This document shows, in pieces, positions 1-11,288 of a stretch of DNA of 64,000 bases. The notes under the pieces are model-generated. The model searched no databases. It saw only the letters and a list, made by a program, of their open reading frames with translations, and was not told where the DNA came from. Source of the stretch: Forficula auricularia (taxonomy: Eukaryota; Arthropoda; Insecta; Dermaptera; Forficulidae); the NCBI GenBank assembly GCA_024734495.1, contig JALMQS010000225.1, forward strand, positions 11,437,573-11,501,572, in the 5' to 3' direction. Positions within the stretch are counted from its first letter, which is position 1. Each line of letters opens with the position of its first letter. The position numbers and the translations under genes are program-made.

Positions 1-66
1 TTCAAAAATTCGAAAACGAGTACTACAGTAAACGAGAGTACATTCGCTGCCAATTCTCAATTCGAA

Positions 67-3000
67 TGTTATAATTGTGGGCAGAAGGGGCACAAAAGAT
101 ACGAATGCCCAAAAGACCAAACAATACGAACGGGGAAACAACACTTATCGTGGGAGAGCAAGAGGTAACAATTATCGATGGAGAGGATATTCCACCAACT
201 TTAGAGGAAAATCAAAGTCAGAAAGAGACAGCAAATACAGGAACTGAAGATGAAATAGCATTCCTAGCATTAAATGCAAGTATAAAACCAAATGAAACTT
301 CAATAACATTCATTGTAGATTCCGGTGCCACTGAACACTTAGTACAAGAATCTTTGGAATCATCCATGGTAAATATACACACATTGGAAAAGGAAGTACT
401 TATACAAATAGCAAATGGGAATACAATTAGTGCAAAAGAAAAGGGAACATTAAAGTTGGAATACGGAGGAACGAATATCATACTAGAAGCACTCATCGTA
501 CCAAAACTAAAAATACAATTTACTGTCGGTAAATAAAATAATATCTAAAGGGAAAGAAATCATATTTTCCGAAAAAAATGTCAACATAATCGGCGAAGGG
601 GTAAATTTGATATAAACGGAAAGGTAAGCTTTACATAATAGATTTCAATGTGAGAAACGATGAAAAGTGCATGATGACTGAAAATTCCGACATGTTGTGG
701 CACAGAAGATTGGGACACTTGAATAAACACAGTCTCAAGCAACTAAATTTACCAGTAAGTAAAAGAAATCTGTGAAGCATACGTAAAAGGCAAAGCAACA
801 AGATTACCTTTAAGAAAATGGAATTACCTCGAACGGAAAATTAGGAGAAATGATACACACCGATTTGTGGACCTTTTGAGCAGAAACTCATGACGGCAAG
901 AAATATTTCCAAACCATAGTAGACGACTACACACATTTTACAAAAGTTTACTTATTAAAGACAAAAGATGAAGCGGAAAATAACCTAATAGAATATACCA
1001 AGAAAATGAAAGCAGAATTCAATGTGTACGTCAGTCGAATCAGATGTGATGGAGGAGAATTTATCTCAAATGAATTCAAAAAATGATAATGCGAGTAATG
1101 GAATAGGGTTAGAAAATGCCATCACAAACACACCTCAACAAAACGGAGTTTCTGAGAGGTTGAACGGGACTCTCTTAGATAAAGCACGAACAATGTTTTC
1201 CGAGACAGAACTACCGAAACGCTATGGGGCGAAGCTATTTGCACCGCAGCTTACCAAGTGAACAGGTCTCCTACCGAAGCACTACTCGGAGACATTCCCG
1301 CAAGAAGATGGTACGGTAAGAATGACTTAACAAAACTAAAAATTTTTGGTTGTAGATCCTGAGGCAAATATTATACCGAAAAGAAGTAAAGTTAGAGGAG
1401 AGAGCTATGGCAAAACAAGAATGGTAGGTTACTGCAGGAACGGATATAGACTATGGGAACCAAAACCGGAAAATTAATAAATGCACGAGACGTGAGATTT
1501 GACCGTCAACGACAACCAAATATACTCACATAAAGAAGACACGGAAGAAAAAGATGGCATAAAGACAGAAGAGAATGAAACAGAAGCAGTAGATAACAAC
1601 AATGAGAAGAACGAAGAAACAGAACAAAGACCAAGACGAAGTAAAATTACCGAAAAACTACAGGATTACGAATTATACACAGCATTCTGTTTATTAGCTG
1701 GTGATGAAGATCGGTAAACTATGAAAAAGCAATACAGTCAGAAGAATGGAAACTACGCAATAAGAAAAGAACTTAAAGCACATGAAACAATGGGAACGTG
1801 GGAACAAACGACACTTCCACCAAGTAAGAAAGCGATAGACACAAAGTGGGTTTTTAAAACAGAAAGAAACGGAATGAAGAAAGCCAGGTTAGTGGCCAAA
1901 GGCTTCCAGGAAAAATGTGAAACAAATGTATACGCACCGTTGCAGACTTTCCAACCGTAAGAATGATATGTATTTAGCATTACAAAAGATTGGAAATTAC
2001 GACAACTCGATATACCCACAGCATTTCTAAACGGAGAACTGAAGAACGATATATACATAAAACCACCGAAGACAGAACCAATAAACAAAACGTTTTGAAA
2101 TTAAAGAGGGCATTATATGGTTTAAAAGATGCACCTCGATGTTGGAATGAAAGATTTGACACTTTCGCAATAAAAAACAAGTTTAAAGGTCGCAACATGA
2201 CTTTTGCTTATATACAAGAGAAAATACCATAATGATAATATTTGTAGACGATATTATTCTAACAGGTGAAAATATAGAAAACACTGTCATACTTTTAAAG
2301 GAAGAATTTCAAGCGAAAGATCTAGGAGAAATAAATATTTTTTAGGAATCAAAATCGAGCGCAATGCAAACAGTATAAAATTGCAACAAAAACAGATGAT
2401 TGACAAACAACAAAACCTTTAAGATGGAAGAATGCAAAAGGACGCAAAAGCACTTCCATGGAAACAAACTTACAAGTGGACAATACAGAAAGAATACAAG
2501 TACCATACAGTCGGAAGCTTGATGTACGTAGCTCTAGGAGTCGACCCGACATTATGTACTCAGTATCGTATCTAAGTCAATTCTTAGATAAACCAAATGA
2601 AAAAGTATGGAAAGCGGGAAAACGAGTGATTCTGGTTATCTCAAAGGAACAAAAAAGAAGGGGGGAGTTAGCATTAACTTACAAGAAAAAGCGACGACGA
2701 GAATCAGTTAAAAGCATATTCAGATGCGGACTGGGCAGGAAACATTCAAGATAGAAAAAGTGTATCGATTGCGCGGTTTATTACTGTGACAACGTCACAT
2801 CATGGTTTTCCAGAAAACAACAATCCGTAGCGCTGTCATCAACGGAGGCCGAATATATCGCAGCAGCATTGACAACTCAAGAAATAGTATCATCAAAGGC
2901 CATCGCCGTCGATCTGGTCAAGAACACAGCGAAGCAATTTACTAATGGATAATCAAGGTGCAATTGAACTGTCAAAAAGCTATGAAAATAGCAAGCGAAG

Positions 3001-3117
3001 CAAACACATCGAAGATAAAATACCACTTCATAAAAGACTTAGTGCAAAAGAGGTGAAATAAATATAAAACATGTATCCAGTGATCAAAATGTCGCGGACA
3101 TTTCACGAAGGCTGTAA
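67..3117 (+). pseudogene. Degenerate Ty1/copia gag-pol polyprotein
   Basis: This is the 3' part of a Copia-type LTR retrotransposon polyprotein; the 5' LTR and most of gag lie outside the window. Domains occur in Copia order. A gag zinc knuckle CX2CX4HX4C (CYNCGQKGH...C) is at 67-108. The protease motif FIVDSGATEHLV is near 310-350. The GAG-pre-integrase motif HRRLGHLN is near 700. Integrase has DLW near 860, CDGGEF near 1045 and QNGVSERLNGT near 1140-1190. Reverse transcriptase has LVAKGFQEK near 1890, LDIPTAFLNGEL near 2005, ALYGLKDAPRCWNERF near 2110 and the catalytic FVDD near 2243. RNase H has YSDADWAG near 2713 and LSSTEAEYIAAA near 2841. The frame ends SRRL-stop at 3115-3117. Frame changes and stops throughout (zinc knuckle and protease are in different frames) show it is dead. 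Integrase before RT defines Copia rather than Gypsy. Confidence 0.93.
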
Positions 3118-3228
3118 TAAGCTATGTGAAGTTTTGTGAATTTAGAAATAAGTTGAATATTGTTTAAAAGTATTAATATCAATTTCTGTATTAATTTTAA
3201 TGTCCTCAAAAATGTAAAACCAAAAATT

Positions 3229-3236
3229 GAGAGGGG
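3229..3236 (+). other. Polypurine tract of the Copia element
   Basis: The octamer GAGAGGGG directly abuts the TGTTG start of the 3' LTR. This is the expected place and composition for the plus-strand primer of reverse transcription. Confidence 0.75.
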
Positions 3237-3443
3237 TGTTGAAATATTATTTTAGTTACTTTTTGTTTTAGTAGTTAGTTACTTTTAAGTTGACATGTTG
3301 CATTGTTGGAATGGAATGGCGGAGGAATGTAAATAAACACAGGGCTGTGTAGATTTAATGAAAAATAAAATATAAAAGTTTAACGTGAAAGAGTGTTTTA
3401 TTAATTATAATAACCAGCCTGCACAACCGCTAAAATCGTAACA
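3237..3443 (+). repeat. 3' LTR of the Copia element
   Basis: The segment starts TGTTGAAATA immediately after the polypurine tract and ends AATCGTAACA, giving TG...CA termini and a length of about 207 bp, short but within the Copia range. AATAAA polyadenylation-type hexamers lie near 3332 and 3364. The 5' LTR is outside the window, so identity between LTRs and the target-site duplication cannot be checked. The element appears to have landed in a hammerhead repeat, because that repeat resumes directly at 3444. Confidence 0.8.
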
Positions 3444-3553
3444 TCAATTTATTATTAGACTGATGAAGAGGCAAAGCCCTCGAAACTATAGTCTCATTAT
3501 AAATAAAATTTATAATTCCAGCAGAAGACACACTCTTTTATTGTCTCCTTCAA
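3444..3553 (+). mobile_element. Hammerhead repeat family 1, partial copy cut by the Copia LTR
   Basis: The sequence from the hammerhead core to the terminal segment ending TTGTCTCCTTCAA matches other copies at 33233-33562, 41584-41833 and 62229-62422. Its 5' portion is missing because the Copia LTR sits directly against it. Confidence 0.75.
3453..3501 (+). ncRNA. Hammerhead ribozyme-like motif, family 1 (helix II damaged)
   Basis: CTGATGA at 3460-3466, an extra A, a helix II arm pair (GAGGC/GCCCTC, one G missing), GAAAC, then TATA and the cleavage triplet GTC at 3491-3493. AGA upstream pairs with TCT downstream as helix I. The core is intact, but the helix II indel suggests weak activity at best. 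Confidence 0.6.
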
Positions 3554-3573
3554 CATGCTAAATATGTATATGT

Positions 3574-4082
3574 ATTGACATTTCAAAGAGAATTGTTTTG
3601 ACCGCGCTTTTTGAAAAAGATATATATCGTGAGACTACTGCGGATGAAGCTATTGGAGTCTGTGGAGTCTTAATTCTGGACCATGAGAGAAAAAGATATG
3701 ACCCATTTAGCTACAATCCAACGTCATTTTGCCTATAGCCCGCATGACACTCGGATGGATCACATTGGTGACTATACGCAAAATGACGTTGGATTGTAGC
3801 TAAATTGGTCATATCTTTTTCTCTCTTGGTCCAGACTTAAGACTCCGCAGACTCCAATAGCTTCACATCGCAGTAGTCTCGCAGTAATAGCGCGGTCAAA
3901 ACAATTCTCGTTGATATGTCAATTATTCTTTGATATATTAATGAGAAAAATTATAAATTTATTTAACATCATTATTTCAAGTTAGAAATATATAAGTTCG
4001 GATATTATTTTCACTCAAAATTTGATTAAAATCACCTACATTTGATTCGCGATTGAATCAAATGTAGGAAACATACGATTTA
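3574..4082. mobile_element. Foldback element family F5, copy 1
   Basis: Long inverted repeat: the left arm from about 3574 (through GAATTGTTTTGACCGCGC) pairs with the right arm ending about 3924 (GCGCGGTCAAAACAATTC). The family continues to about 4082 with a second hairpin at 4035-4068 (CCTACATTTGATTC...GAATCAAATGTAGG). A second copy lies at 40383-40890. No ORF is present and the superfamily is unknown. Confidence 0.75.
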
Positions 4083-4092
4083 TATGTATTGA

Positions 4093-4808
4093 TGAAGCAG
4101 TATATTTGAAAAAAAATAGCCAGATTTCTCATATTTTCACGTTTTCTGAGTTCAAAAAAGCAAACTAGTTAACTGTGAAGTATGTACCTACTAAATAAAT
4201 GTGAGAAGAATACAAAGCACTGGCATTTTTTAAGATATTAAATATTAACTAGTTATAAATCAAAAGTTTACACTAAATTAATCATAAATTATGAAATATA
4301 TCTCTTTTTTTATACAAATGGACTTACACCACTTTCAAAATAAACGGTCCATATCTCGAAGAGTGTCACGCCTATCACGATTTTCGCCAATTTAAAATAT
4401 CCCTCTATTTATCTGTGTTAATAATTTTTTAACTAGTCCATTTGACCTATATTTAGTATATATTTATGAAATCTTAAATAAAGTGGTTCTGAAGATTAAT
4501 AAGGGAAAATGTTTAATTTTGTGAAAAAAGCTTATATATAGTAAAAATAGTAAGACTAAATAATCGTTATGAAATTCTTATTAGTTCTGAGCCAGAGCGC
4601 GCCCAAAAGTTGAAACTTATTTTGTCTGAAAAACGTAAAGGTCTGTAAAAATCTGATTTTTTTCTCCTCGACTACAATACTTCCCCAAGGTATAGAGAAA
4701 AAAGATGTTTAAGGAAGTTGAATAGATTCAAGAAATAAGTTATTTAACATAAATATGTAATTCATTTTTAGGGTTTTGTTTAAACGTAAAATATTATTAT
4801 ATTTATAT
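4093..4808. other. AT-rich stretch, no gene seen
   Basis: Low-complexity AT-rich sequence with stops in all frames. Near 4670 there is a weak match to the dispersed CGATTACAATACTT motif. Nothing else was recognised. Confidence 0.6.
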
Positions 4809-4992
4809 CAGTGGCGGTTAGTGACTTTTCAACCAGGGGATGCTGTTCAAAAAAGAATCCTTCATTTTTTGAAATTTTAATTTAATTTTTTGCAAATTTC
4901 ATAGAATACGGCAACTTTTTCGTTATTTTTTAAATTTTACATTAGATTTTTTGAAAATATGTATATTTTGGGTCCTTCGCCCGTAACGAATT
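4809..4992 (+). mobile_element. hAT-type element end (CAGTGGCGG family), copy 1
   Basis: Begins CAGTGGCGGTTAGTGAC and shares about 180 bp with 8411 onward and 57933 onward, plus reverse-orientation copies ending at 45081 and 49795. The terminal CAGTGGCGG is typical of hAT transposon ends. No opposite end or target duplication was found for this copy. Confidence 0.6.
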
Positions 4993-5790
4993 TTGATGAT
5001 AGAGGGCAGCACAAATTAAAAAATAATTAAATTAATAATGAAAATAATAATAATAAAATGATTGAAGAATAAAACATAATTATAAAATATATAACAAATA
5101 TAAAAAATTAATAATTTTATACTAAAAAGAAAAAAATGTCTCAACAAAAAAGCAAAAATTTTTATTTAATGTATAAGCTTTTAATTAGGTGATGACTCGA
5201 ATATAGGAGTATTAAATATATAATACCGGCCTTTGGATAAAGAAATTTGTCATTCAGTGGGGTCATTCCTGACTTGAACTGAGAGCAAATGATGAAAGTG
5301 ATAAATGATTAATTTCATGATTAAATATCACGCAGAACTGGGATATCGCAACTCAGTTTCTGATTACTGATGCTCTGACCATTTTTTTAAAATAGTAATA
5401 ATTAAAAGAATTCCTAATATCCTAATTTTTTTAAAAGAAATTAATGAGTAAATTTTTATTTATATTCTAATATTTCAATTCATGAATAAATCAAATCTCT
5501 ACTTATTTCACCAATAAAATAATTACAAATTTATTTGCTTATTATTAATTCAAATTACAAATATAAACTTTGCTAATTAGAAAATATCACTACTATTAAA
5601 AAGTAAATCTCCATAACATTTGTATATTAGTAAAAGTTTAAAGAGTCTGAAAAATATGTAAATTTATTTAGGAGGTCGCAAATGCTAAAATGTTTTCAGC
5701 CACTTATTCATTTATCACTTATCTTGAGTGAAAATGACGATAAAAATGACATCTATTCAAGATATATAGAATTAATTTGGCAATGAAAAT
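4993..5790. repeat. Duplicated block, copy A
   Basis: Starts at GATAGAGGGCAGCAC and is near-identical to 7491-8243 in the same orientation. The copies differ by substitutions and by a ~50-bp gap near the 3' part of copy B. No coding potential. Confidence 0.85.
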
Positions 5791-6506
5791 CTATTTTATA
5801 TATTGTTATAATATGGGCTATGATAAAGAATTAGAAATAATAAAACAAATAGTCGCTAAAAACGGTTACGAGAGAAGTTTTGTGATAGTAACTAGTTTTT
5901 GAAGTGATAACTTCTTTTGGCGGGCCTTCCCTACAGGTAAATCGAAAAATATAAATACTTAGTCCAAAATTCTGAATAAAAAACAAAAAAAAACTAAACA
6001 TTAAATATGATAATATTATATTTAAAAATAATGTAACATAAATATATATTTAACAACTCCAAAAAAATAATTAAAAGGTTACTTAAAAAAAAACTAATGT
6101 TTAAAAGAGTATATTTATCTGAAATAAAATTATTTATTTATTTATTACAAGTGGTGAATAAACTATTGGAGAATTACAGTGGCGCCGGTAAAAGCAAAGC
6201 TGATAGTCTGTTATTTCAAGCGCCAATTCCATTGATAAAACTGTCCCCCCCACTCTGCCAACTCCTTCCTCCCCTATCTTAGTTATTTGACCGCTCCCAT
6301 GGAGCAGCACTCAACGAATATTGATCCAGGGATTTAAAAATATAATTATAATTATCGGTTTTTAATTAAAAGTGCAGTAGATCAATAATAATGTAATTAT
6401 TAATATTATAATAATATAATAAATATTATTAATATTATTTACAATATTTTTATTAAATCGAAACCACGTAATAGAACCGAATATGTGCAAACGACTCAGT
6501 TCTTGG
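5791..6506. other. AT-rich stretch with a possible hAT end
   Basis: No gene recognised. A CAGTGGCGCCGGTAAAAGC segment near 6177 resembles a hAT terminus and a reverse-complement-like CGCCACTG lies near 7031, but no matching 8-bp duplication was found. The open frame at 6097-6282 looks like chance. Confidence 0.45.
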
Positions 6507-6507
6507 T

Positions 6508-6588
6508 TAATATATATTCAGTTCGGCTCGGTTGGGTTCGTATAGCTCCGTTTCGGGCGGACCCAACCGAGCCGAACTGAATATATTA
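6508..6588. repeat. Long GC-rich hairpin
   Basis: Near-perfect inverted repeat: TATATTCAGTTCGGCTCGGT and its reverse complement flank a ~25-nt loop. This is GC-rich against AT-rich surroundings. It keeps both strands open in one frame, which explains the overlapping short ORFs here. Confidence 0.85.
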
Positions 6589-6621
6589 GCTGAAACTCCG
6601 AATGTTAAGTCCGGACGGGCT

Positions 6622-6759
6622 GTGTTTTGGACTCCCATTTTTTTTCTAATCAAACACACATTGAATACCGAACCGCCAATCGTCGGGCGGGGTGTGTTTG
6701 GGGCTCCCATTTTTTCCTAATCAAACATACATTGAAAACCGAACAGCCAATCGTCGGAT
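6622..6759 (+). repeat. Two tandem ~69-bp units
   Basis: Two consecutive copies each contain CTCCCATTTTTT, TAATCAAACA and CCAATCGTCGG in the same order, about 69 bp apart. They follow the GC-rich hairpin and probably belong to the same element. Confidence 0.8.
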
Positions 6760-7490
6760 ATAAATAATAGTGAAAAAAAACACCTTGGACTATTGTATTT
6801 CAATGAAGAAAAAAAATGAGAGCATCTGATTTTCGGTTCAGCCAAAAGTATAGCTGTATAAAAACAGTGTCAATTGAAAAAGTATGTTTAATGAGACTCC
6901 TTTTATATGAACTATATATTTTCAAATGAGCGATTTTAATTCCCGCTCTCTTTTATTATAATATATATAAAAATAATGATTTATCGCCAAGTTGACATTC
7001 ATTAGTTCAGCGCGACAAGGGGTAATGGTGCGCCACTGGTGGGGAAACACTGATGACAGCGAACCCTGCGGTGAGAAAACATAACATCACTCAGCCATAC
7101 AGCTTTGTCTGAGTCGTGGCGCCATCTTGATAGACCAAAAGTTATAGGCGGTTAAATATGAAAATATTTTACATTCATATAGAAAATAATTTACTGAATA
7201 AAACTATTTATAGATAGAAATGTAATAATATATTATATTACAAAATCAGTCAACATACTTCAGACAGAATAAAATTCTAAATTAATATTAACTAATTTCG
7301 TTATTATTAAAAAAAAATAGTACTTCAATATTTTACATGTGATTTCCGTTCTGTATCTGAAAAATAGAGAACGATTCGAAGAAAACATTTTTTTGAGACA
7401 ATGACATCTTTTGTTCAGGTTTATCTAAATTTCTTGAAAATTTTTCGAAAAATTACTGAATAACCCTTTCCCCATAAGAGTTTTCCTCCG
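6760..7490. other. No gene seen; possible element end near 7031-7039
   Basis: AT-rich DNA. GGGGAAACACTG near 7040 resembles a hAT right end, but no partner with a target duplication was found. Confidence 0.45.
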
Positions 7491-8243
7491 TGCATGATAG
7501 AGGGCAGCACAAATTAAAATAAAATAATATATTAATAATGAATAATAATATTAATAAAATAATTGTAGGAATAAAACATAATTATAAAATATATAAAAAA
7601 TATAAAAATTAATAATTTTATACTAATAAGAATAAAATGTCTCAACAAATAACCAGAAATTTTTATTTAATGTATAAGCTTTTAATTAGGTAATGACTCG
7701 AATATAGGAGTATTAAATATATAATAGCGGCCTTTGGATAAATAAGTTTGTCATTCAGTGGGGTCATTCCTGACTTGAACTGAGAGCAAAATGATGAAAG
7801 TGATAAATGATTAAATTCATGATTAAATATCACGCAGAACTGGGATATCGCAACTCAGTTTCTGATTACTGATGCTCTGACCATTTTTTTAAAATAGTAA
7901 TAATTAAAAGAATTCCTAATTTTTTTAAACGAAATTAATGAGTAAATTTTTATTTAAATTCTAATATTACAATTCATGAATAAATCAAATCTCTACTTAT
8001 TTCACCAATAAAATAATTACAAATTTATTTGCTTATATTTTTTATTTATATTCTTTATTTATTATTTTTTTACAAATATAAACTTTGCTAATTAGAAAAT
8101 ATCACTACTATTAAAAAGTAAATCTCGTCGCAAATGCTAAAAGGTTTTCAGCCACTTTTTCACTTATCAATTATCTTGGCGAAAATGACAATAGAAATGA
8201 CATTTATTCAAGATACATAGAATTAATATGTCAATGAAAATTG
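7491..8243. repeat. Duplicated block, copy B
   Basis: Direct-orientation copy of 4993-5790. Alignment starts at GATAGAGGGCAGCAC and ends near the shared AGAATTAATWTGGCAATGAAAA region. Copy B lacks a segment around the position matching 5610-5670. Confidence 0.85.
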
Positions 8244-8410
8244 TCCCCCACATCTATCAACACACAGTTATCTGTGAACAACAACTTTTCCCCCATAAGA
8301 ATATGTTTCGTATTCTCCAATGGCGAGCCCCACTACTGTTGCTAATTTTTTTGCCAATAATAAATGTAACTCGACAAAAATTATATACAATATATATATA
8401 CATTATACAT

Positions 8411-8700
8411 CAGTGGCGGTTGGTGACTTTTCAACCAGGGATGCTGTCCAAAAATTATGTTCATTTTGTGATATTTTATTTTAATATTCGCTTTTTTTTT
8501 TTTGTTAGCAAATTTCATCGGATACGGAATTATTTTCGAAATTAAAACTTATGACTTAAACTCCATAGTTCCTGAGATGGAAATCGACCATCTTCCACAA
8601 TGAATCAGCCTGTCCTAAAAGACAATCTTAAATTTTATGACCGATTACATCCCCTGTATGGTATAGTAAAAAATGAATCTAATTCAACTTATAGAGATAT
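8411..8700 (+). mobile_element. hAT-type element end (CAGTGGCGG family), copy 2
   Basis: Begins CAGTGGCGGTTGGTGAC and aligns with 57933 onward, including the shared AACTCCATAGTTCCTGAGAT-like and GATGGAAATCGACC segments. The other terminus was not located. Confidence 0.65.
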
Positions 8701-10337
8701 GTACAGGGGTACTCTCACAGTCATGATAAAAAAAAATTATATTTGAGCCCACATAAAAAATCGACCCTTTTTAAAATAATAATTCAGTTAAAATTTAAAT
8801 AAGAATTTTGATTTTGAGAAAAATTTCAAATTTGTATTTTTTCAAATTTACGAGCTACAATGCTCTAAAAGACGGACCGACATATATACATACATACATA
8901 TATTGTAGTGGCACAGTTTTACTTTTAAACGGAAACATTAGAAACTAAAAAAAATAATTAAAAATAAAGGTGAATTCTATACTTTTCAGCCATTCGCTCC
9001 CCGGCCGTAACTACACCTTTTTTTTCAATTTATTTCAGAAAATATCAAGTTAATTTCAGAAATTTTGGGTGGTTTATTTTGGCATTTCTAGCCTTTTAGT
9101 GACCCACAGATGCAAAATTCGGTTGAGTTTGGTTTAAGAGCAAGAATTTACATTTTTCACCCTCCCCCTTTTTGGGATTTGGTTTTTTTGGGGGTAATTT
9201 TTCTAAGCAAAAGTTGCCAGAAATCACACCCTCTACAACTTTTCTTATAATAAAATTTGTTATAGTGTTAATAGGGGTCAAAATATCAAAAAGTTATATA
9301 GCTATCAACGTAAGTTAGAAGACATCTGATGCAAATATGAAATTTCATAATAATCCCTTCAGCTGTTTTTACGTGAATCGTGAGCAACTTTTTCGCGGAA
9401 ACCAGGGAAACAGACAGACATAAAGACAGGAATTTTGTTGATTGTGTTTTCGTTCATAACTTTAATTGAAACCTGTGAAACCAAAATTTGGCGTGATTTG
9501 GAGCAATCTACAGATAAAACCTTAATTTTATATATATAGATTCACAATTGATTGATCGAAAAGTTGAAAATTCGAGAAAAGTTAATTTTTTTGTTTGTTT
9601 ATTGTTTTATAACTTGTTAACTCTTTAACTCTACACCTTGAACAAGACTATATATTTTTTAATTAAATTTTATAAATAAATTTATAATAATATAAAAAAA
9701 GTAATAGTTTTCTTTCATTTTTGTTTTATGGACTTGATCGCATTGACTTGGGCTCAATTGAAAGGGAGAACCTCCTCCTCGTCAAGAGCAATCACGCCAT
9801 AATACTCACTTAATCCAAATGATCAGTTGAAACGCCACCATGTCCTATCACTATTATTGCACTTGCAACCTATTAAGATTCATTCTAAGCAGAATATATT
9901 AAAATTTTACTTCATATAAACAAAGAAAAACCAAATAAAACTTTATTAAATATGGATGTTGTATTTGTTTCTATTTTCATTAACACAAAAGACACAACGG
10001 CTCAAAAGAATTAAAACATGCATTGGTTCTTGTTAATTAAAATATTCATTATTCAAAGGGAAAACAAACTATTAATTGTTAATAATGAAGGTATAAAGCA
10101 TCTATACAGCCAAAGGCTATTTTCCCTAAGAAAGTTAACTTTAAGAAACGATGGAATACATATTTACAAACTATATTATGTGTAATTTCTTCAAACTGTG
10201 GTTTCCAAAGTGCACGTTCCACGGAAAAACTTTGGGGTTTTGCAAGAGATACTCTCTTGTAAGATGAGGTTGTGTGACGAAAGAGATCGAATTCGTTACA
10301 TTTTTATAGAAAATAATTTCAGTTACATTAAAGTTAG
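8701..10337. other. Repeat-derived DNA, no gene seen
   Basis: Contains decayed repeat sequence (for example the CAGGGAAACAGACAGACATA tract near 9410) and AT-rich filler. The ORFs at 9096-9281 and 10198-10392 show no family features and are probably chance. Confidence 0.55.
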
Positions 10338-11288
10338 CTTTAGATCAATACTTCTTAAACTATGGGTCGCGTTCCCATTTTGGCTCGCGTAACCTAAGTG
10401 TGGGTTCGTGAAACAAATCGAAATTGACAATGAAAAAAATTGTAATACCCAGCGACCAAAAATTAATTTAAAAATTAAAGTCTAATGAAATAGAACAGTG
10501 TTCCGTAAACTTTTTGTGTTCAAGGTACACCTACCAAATCAAGAAATTTTAAAGGTACAACAAAGTAAAAAACAATGTTTATTTAATATTTATTTATTAT
10601 TAAAATCAATATAATATGAAAAAGATCTTTAATGAGAAATGTGAGCCTGCTTAAATGAGCATAGGGGGTAAAATTTGGAGCAATCGTTGATAAGGCTCCT
10701 CTCATCTCTTGCTGGTCGAATAAATGTTCTCATCTATGTATAGGTGCATTATCTTCATAAAACTTGACATTTTTCCGCCGCACACCAACTAATGACCACG
10801 GTACACCAGTTTGCCGCGGCGCACACTTTGCGGAACACTGAATTAGAGGTAGGAATATAGTTTCGCCTTGTGACTAGCGCAGAATTTCCAACAATTTCTC
10901 TAATAACTCTAAATATACTTTTGTCATTTTTTACTACATATTTATGTCCAGTGGCGTTCTCAGAATTAACAATTATAATATCAAAATACCGATCAAATTT
11001 GTAAAATGTTGAAGATGCTCTACGTTCCACACACTATCAATTTTTCATGTAATAAGAAACAAGCACATAAAAATATATTATATTAATTTTATTAATATTT
11101 AAATTTAATAGATAGTTTTAATAAAATATGAAATTATTATAATAGGCTCTGTTAAAATAAATTTCTTTATGAAATACTAGTAAAAATGTTTGTTTATTCC
11201 TTATATTTATTTAACCTGGAATTGCAAAAAAATGTTCAGCTAAAATAGGGTCACGAATGAAAAAAGTTTAAGAAGCGCTGCTTTAGAT
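10338..11288. mobile_element. Non-autonomous hAT element with 8-bp TSD, containing another hAT
   Basis: The element body is 10346-11280. The left end CAATACTTCTTAAACT and the right end AGTTTAAGAAGCGCTG are imperfect TIRs of the common hAT type. It is flanked by a perfect 8-bp duplication CTTTAGAT (10338-10345 and 11281-11288). No transposase ORF is present. It is interrupted by a second hAT at 10496-10840. Confidence 0.9.
10496..10840. mobile_element. Nested non-autonomous hAT element
   Basis: TIRs CAGTGTTCCGTAAACTTTTTG and CACACTTTGCGGAACACTG delimit 345 bp inside the larger hAT. Flanks AAATAGAA and AATTAGAG match at 6 of 8 positions, a decayed 8-bp duplication. It inserted after the outer element. 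Confidence 0.82.

Noticed and set aside
6177..7039. hAT element between CAGTGGCGCCGG and GCGCCACTG
   Set aside because: Flanking 8-mers do not match and internal structure gives no support.
7040..7085. CTGATGA at 7042 as a hammerhead candidate
   Set aside because: No helix II closing into GAAA and no helix I pairing.
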